From: Cocos nucifera
Taxonomy: Eukaryota; Streptophyta; Magnoliopsida; Arecales; Arecaceae
Direction of reading: 5' to 3'
Assembly: GCA_006176705.1 (NCBI GenBank)
Contig: QRFJ01006051.1
Span: forward strand, 1 to 64,000
DNA length: 64,000 nt
The notes beneath the pieces are model-generated. The model did not search any database. It saw only the letters and a list, made by a program, of their open reading frames with translations, and was not told where the DNA came from. Made by a program: the position numbers and the translations under genes. Numbering within the stretch: position 1 is the first letter of the stretch; each line of letters begins with the position of its first letter. This document shows positions 22,535 through 31,527 of the stretch, piece by piece.

Positions 22535-23182
22535 ATACCTTCTACACGCCCGTCGGTATGCTGCACTACCTATCGTCCTACCATGGCTTTCCTTCTCTCT
22601 CGGCAAATATCGATCCAGATCGCACCTCCATCCCCTTTTCTTCGCATACCTTCTCCATGTCTGTCGGTGCCGCCCCATCCTCCTACCACTCCACCACCGC
22701 TCTCCTTCTCTCTCGATAAATGTCGATCTTGATCACATCCCTCGGTGCTCTTGTCAGTATCACCGTCTCTAGCACCACGAATGAAGGAAGAGAGAGAAAT
22801 ACTCTCTCTTCTTTTCTTTTTTTTTCTTTCTTTTTATAAAATAATATTTTATTTATTTCTTCTTCCTTTCTATTCTCATAACTTCTTTACAAGCGCACTA
22901 TGGCTCTCCTTCTCTCTCGACAAACGTCAATCCTGATCGCACCTCCGTTCCCTCACTTCTTCTCATACCTTCTTCAAACTTTTGGAGGTTATTAAATATA
23001 GAGATTTAATTTTTAAATCGATTGAGTACCGTGCTCTATTTACACATAATTTATTAGGTTTGATCTGATCTGATGAATTAATTCATATATTAAAATATAT
23101 TATTTAAAAAATAATAAAAATATTATTTTTAAAAAATAAATTAGTATGTTATTATTTTAAAATTAAAAAAATGATATGCTAT
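22535..23182. repeat. Repeat block between C1 and G3 (about 105-bp units, then AT-rich DNA)
   Basis: Three or four degenerate units of about 105 bp carry CCGTCGGTRYYGC, then CTCCTTCTCTCTCGRYAAATRTCGATC, ending in CATACCTTCT. The C1 insertion point CATACC/TTCT is seen uninterrupted at about 22648 and 22965, which are paralogous empty sites. From 22980 the sequence becomes AT-rich and joins the 373-bp unit family continued at 28864. GCTAT at 23178-23182 is the G3 target duplication. No gene. Confidence 0.6.
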
Positions 23183-24376
23183 TGTTGGGGATAAATCCCG
23201 CTCCTGCCGAAGCCCGGCCCGACGCTCAGCCCAATGTAACCAGTAGCCGCGGAAGAGCTTCGGCAGACGGGCTTCAACCGAACTCTCAGCGGCCGAGCTT
23301 CTTCCAGCAGGCCGAACTGGTCAGCTCCCGAGCTTCTCCCGGACTCCCAGCGTCGAGACCGAACTTCCTGGGCGGCCGAGCTCCTTCGGACTCCCCATGG
23401 CCGAACTACTTCAGATCGACTCCAAGCGGCCGAGCTTCAACGAAGTCCTCTCAGCGGCCGAACTCCTTCGGACCGACTCCAAGCGGCCGAGCTTCAATGA
23501 AGTCCTCTCAGTGGCCGAACTCCTCAGCGGACGGGCTTTAGCGAAATCCCCAAGCGGTCGTCACTCAGGAGCCCGAACTCCTCAGCAGTCGTTACTCGGC
23601 CGAACTCCTCAGCGGTCGCCCTCATCGCCCTTCGACCGACCGAGCTCCTACCGAACTCTCAAGTGTCCAAGCCTCAGCCGAAGTCCAACAGCCGGCCGAA
23701 CCCTCAAACGGCCGAGCTTCGGATCCTCAGCAGCCGAACTCTTCAGCGGACGAGCCTTAGCTGCATATCTCCAGTCAGACGCCTATGGGTGCCGAACTCC
23801 CTCCTATCTTCCTCTTCAGGAGCCCGAACTCCTCCGAAATGGGCACACGACGAAGGCCTTCAACCCTTCATTTGGCAAGCTCTGCAACCATCACCATCAG
23901 GCGGCGATGGCTGTCACCCTCAATCCGCCGACCCACTGTCAGGCGGCGATGGCTGTCACCCTCAATCCGCCGCACACGGCACCATCCCGTGAGACTGACT
24001 CCGCCGAACCTCGAGCGGCCCGCCAGCACGCGGCTGCAGTTGTCACCATCAAGCTCCACTATATAAAGGACCCTCCCGACACACTAAGGCTAAGCTCTCT
24101 GATCTCTAAGCTCTCTGATCTCGATCTCTAAGCTCTTCTCCTCTTCTCTAAGCTCAGGAACTCATTCCGAGCACTCCATTACTGTTGGCCAGAGCTGACT
24201 TGACCGTCGGAGGGTCCTGCCGGAGCCACCCCCCCACCGGTTCCGGACAGGACTTCGTTTTGCAGGTCCCCGACGGCGACCTCTGCGGCCTCGAGTTCGG
24301 CGACCTCCGATGAGGACGGATCCTCTGCTGCCTCGACTCCAGCGACCTCCGGCAACGACCAGTTTCTGCACCAACA
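23183..24376 (+). repeat. G3 5' LTR (1194 bp)
   Basis: Carries many AGCGGCCGAACTCCTTCGGA-like short repeats (23260-23740). It has two adjacent copies of a roughly 40-bp block GGCGGCGATGGCTGTCACCC... (23897-23969), then a TATA box. The palindrome GGGATAAATCCC lies four bases from the terminus. Open frames in the LTR are not conserved coding regions. Confidence 0.85.
24060..24068 (+). promoter_or_regulatory. TATA box of the G3 5' LTR
   Basis: TATATAAAG preceded by AAGCTCCAC. About 30 bases downstream the CT-rich repeats CTCTCTGATCTCTAAG begin, a likely transcription start region that would define R. The same GCTCCA-TATAAA arrangement occurs in the G2 and G4 LTRs. The 3' LTR copy is at 28547-28555. 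Confidence 0.7.
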
Positions 24377-24398
24377 GATTGGCGCTAGAGGAAGGGCC
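24377..24398 (+). other. Primer-binding site of G3
   Basis: GATTGGCGCTAGAGGAAGGG follows the LTR end directly. It is nearly identical to the G2 site; the tRNA was not assigned. Confidence 0.7.
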
Positions 24399-24490
24399 TG
24401 AACCTTCGAGGTTCCCTTGTTCTTAAAGGAGTGCTCGGCGACCCTTCTCTTCCCTCTCCAGAGATCTTCCTTTTCTCTTTTGAAGAGAAA

Positions 24491-24722
24491 ACGCCACCCA
24501 GGAGAGCTTCCGCACGGCGTTCGGTGGCCTCTGCGACCCGATCCCGTCCAGGCCCGTCTGTTCCTGCTTCAGCCCCGGCGGCCTAGGTTCCACCTGCACC
24601 CGCGGTGGATGTGAAGCAGTTTGGCCTGCTTGTCCGATAGATCCGTGGCCTCACGGAGGCGTTGCAGGCTATACAGCAACCTCCGGTGGCGACTCCACCA
24701 GCAAGCCCGCCATGAGGACGCG
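24491..24722 (+). pseudogene. gag N-terminal remnant of G3, start codon changed to ACG
   Basis: Starting at ACG 24491 the frame reads (T)PPRRASARRSVASATR, a Pro/Ala-rich stretch, then VDVKQFGLLVR, a stop, and IRGLTEALQAIQQPP. The start aligns with MPPKKTT in G4 and MPQKKAT in G2, so ATG has become ACG. The motif and spacing from the primer-binding site match the other elements. No capsid core follows. Confidence 0.65.
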
Positions 24723-25830
24723 AGGAATCAGCCTTAAGGAAGAGCCCAATCGCCCCTAAGAGAGAAACGGAGAGCAGAAGTTCCCCCGCTGAAGCGGAAT
24801 GAAGTTCGGCGCGAGGAAGGCCGAACCCACCCATGAGCCCGTCATCGAGGAAGCTCCGACAAAGAAGTATGAAGTCCTCCCGCGGAAGCTTCCGCGGGAA
24901 AGCGGAATGAATTTCGGTGCAAGTAAGGCCGAACTCACGCTCCAGTATGTCCCCCAAAGGAACCGCCTACAAAGTGTTCATCGGAGGTGGAACGAAGTTC
25001 GGGCAAGAAAAGCCGAGCTCCCCTCGAGCTCGTCCGAACTCGTCCGAATAAGAGGAGCATGAAGTTCTCCCACGAAAAGTTTTGCAGGAAAGCGGAATGA
25101 AGCTCCACGTAAGCGAAGCCCGAACTTCTCGAGCTCACCGCAAAGGAAGCCCCGACAGAAGGGCGCGAAGAAATCCTCCTCCCGAAAGATTCCGCAGCTA
25201 CGACCCGCTCCTCTAACTCGAATCCTCGACCCGCTCCTCTAACTCGAATCCTCGGCGAAGTTAAAAGCCAGCCGCCAAGACCTGAAGGACTACCTCCCCA
25301 AACGTGCGCGATCGAAGCAAGTAAAGCTCCTACCATCGCGACTACGGCCAGCCGCCAAGACGAGATTGAAGAGCTCGCCAAAATGGGACTACGGCCTCTC
25401 CAAATTCCTGCGCGAGTCTGAAGCAGAGAAGATCGGCTATAAGGCACTGCCGTAACTAGAAAAGACAAGAAGGTTGGCCGTCCTCGCGGCGTCATCAACG
25501 CCACCCCGGGGAGGAGCTAGGAGCTAGCTACATCGGTGATTGTCATCCCCAGCGACAAAGTCAAGAGAAGCATGGTCCAAATTATGAAGGCCGGCATGAG
25601 ATAGAGGAGGTCGTCTGGACGGGACTTGCTGCCCGAGGGAACTCCGAGGAACAACACCCCGACAACCCTCGAACGGAAATGCGCTACGATCAGCTTCTCC
25701 TCGGTAAAACTCTCCCCTCTCAATAAAATCATTTCTGGATGCGAAAACTATGTAATGGCTGGAAAAGAAGCAGTCAATAGTCGCCGTGTTAGGAACAGGA
25801 GGAGAACCTCGTCCTAATGCGAGCGGCAAA
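24723..25830 (+). other. Non-coding middle of G3 with gag-adjacent repeat remnants
   Basis: The stretch 24790-25180 has three or four copies of a unit with GCGGAATGAAGTTCGGCGCG, AAGGCCGAACTC and GAAGTCCTCCCGCGGAAG, related to G2 7560-8160. Further on there is a direct duplication CGACCCGCTCCTCTAACTCG (25200 and 25229) and a segment with weak coding character (PTIATTASRQDEIEELAKMG near 25330). No enzyme domain is recognisable. Confidence 0.5.
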
Positions 25831-27227
25831 CTCGGCCAAAGATAAGATCTCTCCTGAGGGCAAAGTTCGGCCAGAGATAAGATCTCTCCCGAAAAGCAAG
25901 TTCGGCCAGAGATAAGATCTCTCCCGAATCGCAACCTCGGTCAGAGATAAGATCTCTCCCGAAAAATAAGTTCGGCCAGAGATAAGATCTCTCCCAAAAA
26001 GCAAGTTCGGCCAGAGATAAGATCTCTCCCGAAAAGCAAGTTCGGCCAGAGATAAGATCTCTCCCGAACCGCAACCTCGGTCAGAGATAAGATCTCTCCC
26101 GAGGGCAAAGTTCGGCCAGAGATAAGATCTCTCCCGAAAAGCAAGTTCGGCCAGAGATAAGATCTCTCCCGAACCGCAACCTCGGCCAGAGATAAGATCT
26201 CTCCCGAGGGCAAAGTTCGGCCAGAGATAAGATCTCTCCCGAACTGCAACCTCGGCCAGAGATAAGATCTCTCCCGAGGGCAAAGTTCGGCCAGAGATAA
26301 GATCTCTCCCGAACAACAAGTTCGGCCAGAGATAAGATCTCTCCCGAAAAGCAAGTTCGGCCAGAGATAAGATCTCTCCCGAACCGCAACCTCGGCCAGA
26401 GATAAGATCTCTCCCGAGGGCAAAGTTCGGCCAGAGATAAGATCTCTCCCGAACAACAAGTTCGGCCAGAGATAAGATCTCTTTCCCGAACCGCAACCTC
26501 GGCCAGAGATAAGATCTCTCCCGAGGGCAAAGTTCGGCCAGAGATAAGATCTCTCCCGAAAAGTAAGTTCGGCCAGAGATAAGATCTCTTCCGAACCGCA
26601 ACCTCGGCCAGAGATAAGATCTCTCCCGAGGGCAAAGTTCGGCCAGAGATAAGATCTCTCTCGAACAGCAAGTTCGGCCAGAGATAAGATCTCTCCCGAA
26701 CCGCAACCTCGGCCAGAGATAAGATCTCTCCCGAGGGCAAAGTTCGGCCAGAGATAAGATCTCTCCCGAAAAGCAAGTTCGGCTAGAGATAAGATCTCTC
26801 CCGAACCACAACCTCGGCCAGAGATAAGATCTCTCCCGAGGGCAAAGTTCGGCCAGAGATAAGATCTCTCCCGAACAACAAGTTCGGCCAGAGATAAGAT
26901 CTCTCCCGAAAAGCAAGTTTGGCCAGAGATAAGATCTCTCCCGAACCTCAACCTCGGTCAGAGATAAGATCTCTCCCGAGGGCAAAGTTCGGCCAGAGAT
27001 AAGATCTCTTCCGAACCGCAACCTCGGCCAGAGATAAGATCTCTCCCAAGGGCAAAGTTCGGCCAGAGATAAGATTTCTCTCCCGAAAAGCAAGTTCGGC
27101 CAGAGATAAGATCTCTCCCGAAAAGTAAGTTCGGCCAGAGATAAGATCTCTCCCGAACCGCAACGTCGGCCAGAGATAAGATCTCTCCCGAGGGCAAAGT
27201 TCGGCCAGAGATAAGATCTCTCCCGAG
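25831..27227. repeat. Array of about 40 palindromic 35-bp units in G3
   Basis: The unit is TTCGGCCAGAGATAAGATCT followed by CTCCCGA and an 8-base variable end. Three end types alternate: AAAGCAAG, GGGCAAAG and ACCGCAAC(C). The constant core AGAGAT-AAG-ATCTCT is an inverted repeat with a 3-base loop, so the array holds about 40 potential small hairpins, each with a BglII-type AGATCT. A unit of 35 bp is not a multiple of three and has no stop on the minus strand, so all three minus frames are open over long stretches. These frames are a by-product, not evidence of a protein. Confidence 0.95.
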
Positions 27228-27653
27228 CAACTTCGGCTATGAATCAGATCTCCCCCGAGGAACTGGGCTAACCTCGGCAGTAGGAGATGAGATCTCCTCC
27301 CGAGCGCCCGCATCGACTCCGACTAGGGATAAGGTCCTCGGATAGACGTAAGGCCCGCGACGACCTCGGCTTGGGAGCTTCAACATCGACCTCGGCTAGA
27401 GAAAGCTATCGTATCGACCTCGGCCAGAGAGCTTCAACATCAGCTTCATCAACTTTGGCTGGAAACGAGTTCCATTTCAACTCCAAACATCGACTGGAGA
27501 TGAGGTCTCCCCCAAGCCTCAGCCTCAACTTCAGCGTCAACATTGGTTGGAGGTGAGACCTCCCCCGAGCTTCAGCTGCAACAAACGCAGAGCCTTGAAG
27601 AAGACTTCGACAGTCGCCTGTTTTGGTACTCCCTTCCTTCAATTTTTGAACTC
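27228..27653 (+). other. G3 3' internal region with diverged dyad units
   Basis: Diverged relatives of the array unit continue here, for example GGAGATGAGATCTCC near 27284 and GAGATGAGGTCTCC near 27497. Then comes a segment shared with G4 and G2 close to the 3' LTR (CTTCGACAGTCGCC, GTACTCCCTTC, TTTGAACTCGAGAG). No gene. Confidence 0.6.
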
Positions 27654-27670
27654 GAGAGTGGGGGGGCTAC
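27654..27670 (+). other. Polypurine tract of G3
   Basis: GAGAGTGGGGGGGCTAC lies immediately before the 3' LTR start TGTTGGGG. Confidence 0.75.
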
Positions 27671-28863
27671 TGTTGGGGATAAATCCCGCTCCTACCGAAG
27701 CCCGGCCCGACGCTCAGCCCAATGTAACTAGTAGCCGCGGAAGAGCTTCGGCAGACAGACTTCAGCCAAACTCTCAGCGGTCGAGCTTCTTCCAGCAGGC
27801 CGAACTGGTCAGCTCCCGAGCTTCTCCCGGACTCCCAGCGTCGAGACCGAACTTCCTGGGCGGCCGAGCTCCTTCGGACTCCCCACGGCCGAACTCCTTT
27901 AGATCGACTCCAAGCGGCCGAGCTTCAACGAAGTCCTCTCAGCGGCCGAACTCCTTCGGACCGACTCCAAGCGGCCGAGCTTCAATGAAGTCCTCTCAGC
28001 GGCCGAACTCCTCAGCGGACGGGCTTTAGCGGAATCCCCAAGCGGTCGTCGCTCAGGAGCCCGAACTCCTCAGCAGTCGTTACTCGGCCGAACTCCTCAG
28101 CGGTCGCCCTCATCGCCCTTCGACCGACCGAGCTCCTACCGAACTCTCAGTGTCCAAGCCTCAGCCGAAGTCCAACAGCCGGCCGAACCCTCAAACGGCC
28201 GAGCTTCGGATCCTCAGCAGCCGAACTCTTCAGCGGACGAGCCTTAGCTGCATATCTCCAGTCAGACGCCTATGGGTGCCGAACTCCCTCCTATCTTCCT
28301 CTTCAGGAGCCCGAACTCCTCCGAAATGGGCACACGACGAAGGCCTTCAACCCTTCATTTGGCAAGCTCTGCAACCATCACCATCAGGCGGCGATGGCTG
28401 TCACCCTCAATCCGCCGACCCACTGTCAGGCGGCGATGGCTGTCACCCTCAATCCGCCGCATACGGCACCATCCCGTGAGACTGACTCCGCCGAACCTCG
28501 AGCGGCCCGCCAGCACGCGACTGCAGTTGTCACCATCAAGCTCCACTATATAAAGGACCCTCCCGACACACTAAGGCTAAGCTCTCTGATCTCTAAGCTC
28601 TCTGATCTCGATCTCTAAGCTCTTCTCCTCTTCTCTAAGCTCAGGAACTCATTCCGAGCACTCCATTACTATTGGCCAGAGCTGACTTGACCGTCGGAGG
28701 GTCCTGCCGGAGCCGCCCCCCCACCGGTTCCGGATGGGACTTTGTTTTGCAGGTCCCCGGCGGTGACCTCTGCGGCCTCGAGTTCGGCGACCTCCGGCGA
28801 GGACGGATCCTCTGCTGCCTCGACTCCAGCGACCTCCGACAACGACCAGTTTCTGCACCAACA
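27671..28863 (+). repeat. G3 3' LTR (1193 bp)
   Basis: Near-identical to the 5' LTR, with TATATAAAG at 28547-28555 and terminal CTGCACCAACA. It is followed by the target duplication GCTAT. Confidence 0.9.
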
Positions 28864-29600
28864 GCTATCTTTTTAAAATAATAATAAATTAATATTTTTA
28901 AAAATATTATTAGTATATTTATAATATTTTATTTTTTAAAAATAATAATTTTTTTAAAATATTTTTTTTATCTCTTATCCCTTTTTTATTTTTATTTTTA
29001 AAATATTATTTTTTTAATTTTTAAAATATTACTTTATTATTATTATTTAAAAATAATATTTTAAATTATTATAGATAATAAAATAATAATTCATGTGGCA
29101 TAACTAAAATTATCTAAGATGCTAAGGTGGCAATACCACAATACTCCTTCATAAAATATTATTTTATATATATACAATAGATATATATATAATATATAAA
29201 TTAGTATGTTATTATTTTTAAAATTAAAAATAATATGTTATCTTTTTAAAATAATAATAAATTAATATTTTTTAAAAAATATTATTATTATTTTTATAAT
29301 ATTTTATTTTAAAAAATAATAAAATTTTAAAATATTTTTTTATCTCTTATCTTTTTCTTATTTTTATTTTTAAAATATTATTTTTTAATTTTAAAATACT
29401 ATTTTATTATTATTTAAAATAATATTTTAAATTATTATAGATAATAAAATAGTAATCCATATGGTATAACTAAAATCATATGAAATGCTGAGGTGGCAAT
29501 CCCACAATATTCCTCCATAGAGTATTATTTTATATATGTATAATTAGTCGAAGACCCACACGTTGTGCGAGCAGATAATTATGAGAATAATTATTAAAAT
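28864..29600. repeat. Two tandem copies of an AT-rich 373-bp unit
   Basis: Unit A (28869-29241) and unit B (from 29242) share the same order: CTTTTTAAAATAATAATAAA, TTTTTTATCTCTTATC, TATTATAGATAATAAAATA, TGGYATAACTAAAATYAT, ATGCTRAGGTGGCAATMCCACAATA. The junction GTTAT/CTTTTT at 29241/29242 corresponds to the G3 integration point GCTAT/CTTTTT, so unit B shows the unoccupied form. No coding potential. Confidence 0.75.
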
Positions 29601-30136
29601 CTTTTAATAATAAATAGTCATAATAAATATTTTTTTAATTTTTTAATATTTTATTTTATTTTATTTATTATATATATTATATTTTTTATTATTTGATAAA
29701 ATAATATTTTAATATTTTTTTCTTCCTTCTTATTTTTATATCTTCTTCACATCCGTCGATACTGCCCTACCACGGCCCCTTTTCTTTTTTAGTAAATGCC
29801 AATCCTGATCGCACCCCCACCTTCTTTCTTCTTCTCATATTTTCTCCATGCCCACTGGTGCCGTCCCACCATCGTTCCCCTTCTCTCTCGATAAATATCG
29901 ATTTCGATCGTAATGAAAAAACTACTAATATTTATTATAATTAATATTATAAAATATTTTTATTATTAAATAAATATTTAAAAAAATATTAATTTAAAAT
30001 ATTTTTATTATAAAAAATATATATATATATTATTAATTTTAAAAATATTTATATAATAATTAATATTTTTTTTAAAAATTAATATTTAAAAATAATATTT
30101 TACCATGAATATTTATATGAAATGAAGCTCTAACAG
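29601..30136. repeat. AT-rich DNA with more 105-bp units
   Basis: Mostly A/T runs. Between 29735 and 29915 are two units of the CCGTCGATACTGCC...CTCTCTCGATAAATATCGAT family also present at 22540-22990. The region therefore belongs to the same old repeat block. No gene. Confidence 0.55.
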
Positions 30137-30137
30137 C

Positions 30138-30162
30138 GTGTGTGCGCGCGCGCGTGCGCGCA
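30138..30162. repeat. Alternating purine-pyrimidine run (GT/GC)n
   Basis: TGTGTGCGCGCGCGCGTGCG followed by CGCAC, a simple-sequence stretch capable of Z-DNA in principle. Confidence 0.8.
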
Positions 30163-31200
30163 CTCATGGTGATCCTACACATCTTAGTTTATATATCTCT
30201 AGAACTATAAAAAAAAAGATCCCAACACCTTAAAACCTTCTATGTCGAATGTTACCCCTATAAGAAGAAAAATAAAGGACTTCTCAAAACCTTGTAAGAC
30301 TATAGGATATCGCAAATTAAAAAAACTTGCAATAGAAATTTCATGCAGCCTAATCTATTCACCAAAAGCACCATCCTCATCAGTATGTTAATAGTTGTCA
30401 CAGTCCCCGATGGTGTCCCCTGCCCCACCCCATAGGTCCCTGCTCCTCTCCCTCTCTGTTCGTTTGCCATAAAAAAAAGAAAAACTCCGTGCCACCCCAA
30501 GCCCCCCATCCCGGTGGTTCCCCGCTTCCTCCCCCTCCACCGTTGCCTTCACCTGTCACTGTGGCACCTCCTCTACCTCTTCTCGGAGGACCCCTTCCTC
30601 GCCCCACCGCTTTATTGGAATAGGAGAAGTTTTCTTTTCCTTGTTCCTATAGCTAGGAGGTCCTCTTTTCAGCCATTGATACTCATGTCCGAAGGGGCAA
30701 TCCACAATGATGACCGGTGGCACAGGTTCGGCGATAGTGGTGGAAACCCCCCTTAAAAAAAAAAAAAGGTAAAATAACCTAAAACAAGGGACTATGATAA
30801 TCAAGGAATTTCAAAAATTTATGGTCGATTAATCTTAGCAAAATTTATGATTAAGATTTATAGAAGATTAATAATAAGAAGGGGAAGGGATTTATTTGAT
30901 TTTTAACTGGTTTTGATCCGATTTTTGACAATCAAAGCAAGGATGGATTATAGTAAATAAGAAGAAATCAAAAAATTTTGATGACGATTTTGTGGGAAAG
31001 AACCTAGAAAATTGGACCCTTTAAATAGACCTACAGAGAAATTTTAGTTTGATTTTCACTCAAAAAACTAAGTAGATTAAGGATTCTACTTGGAGTTTTT
31101 TAGTATTTTTCTGCTCGTGTTTTTTCCTCAGTCGATGTAAAATTTAATATCCTGAAAAAAAAAACACTTTAAAAATACGTGGCATTTTTTTCTTCTTCTA
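30163..31200. other. No gene recognised upstream of ICln
   Basis: The stretch 30390-30760 is pyrimidine-rich and gives Gly/Arg-rich minus frames with no known domain. The remainder is AT-rich intergenic sequence with homopolymer A runs. Nothing here is supported as a gene. Confidence 0.5.
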
Positions 31201-31527
31201 AAATTCTATATGTCCGCATGGTATATATATACACACACACCATAGATTTTATTTATTCGCGGTGCACAGAATATTTCTCTAGTTTTGGATGGCTTTGGAC
31301 GAAATGACGGGTCAGGTCCAGCTAACAAATTAGTAACGCCCGCCGGTGGTCCGGGATACACAACGCTAGTCAAGAAGCGGGCCGAGACGATCGAGTACTC
31401 CACACGCTCCAACAGGCGCTGTTGCCGTTTCCTCGCAGGGGCAAATAGAGCACCACCGTTCTTGCGCTCTGCTTAACAACGAACAAAAGGGAAAGTAGAG
31501 TCGAAGCGGCACTAGCGAGAGATCGCC
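31201..31527 (+). promoter_or_regulatory. Likely promoter and 5' UTR of ICln
   Basis: A TATA-like GTATATATATACAC lies at 31220-31233. From about 31300 to the ATG the sequence becomes CpG-rich, typical of a broadly expressed plant gene. The transcription start is not determinable by eye. The ATG context GATCGCCATGG is good for plants. Confidence 0.45.

Larger units (their letters stand above)
23183..28863 (+). mobile_element. G3: complete non-autonomous gypsy-related LTR element (5.7 kb)
   Basis: LTRs at 23183-24376 and 27671-28863 begin TGTTGGGGATAAATCCC and end CTGCACCAACA. GCTAT flanks the element (23178-23182 and 28864-28868). The internal region has a primer-binding site, a gag N-terminus with the start codon changed to ACG, degenerate repeats, a 1.4-kb array of 35-bp units and a good polypurine tract. 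No enzyme domain was found. The two LTRs differ at roughly 28 positions by my count over 1.19 kb, nearly all transitions, so this is the youngest LTR element whose two LTRs are both visible. GC content is far above its AT-rich surroundings. Confidence 0.9.

Noticed and set aside
23397..24131. 244-codon frame in the G3 5' LTR
   Set aside because: The 3' LTR copy has the frame broken by a one-base indel near 28148, and the composition follows the GCCGAACTC repeats.
25831..27227. CRISPR-like appearance of the 35-bp array
   Set aside because: Units are contiguous with only an 8-base variable end of three recurring types, so there are no unique spacers. The context is an LTR retrotransposon in a plant genome and there are no cas genes.
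30398..30607. Gly/Arg-rich minus-strand frame upstream of ICln
   Set aside because: Low-complexity C-rich strand with no domain, no conserved start and no splice or promoter context.
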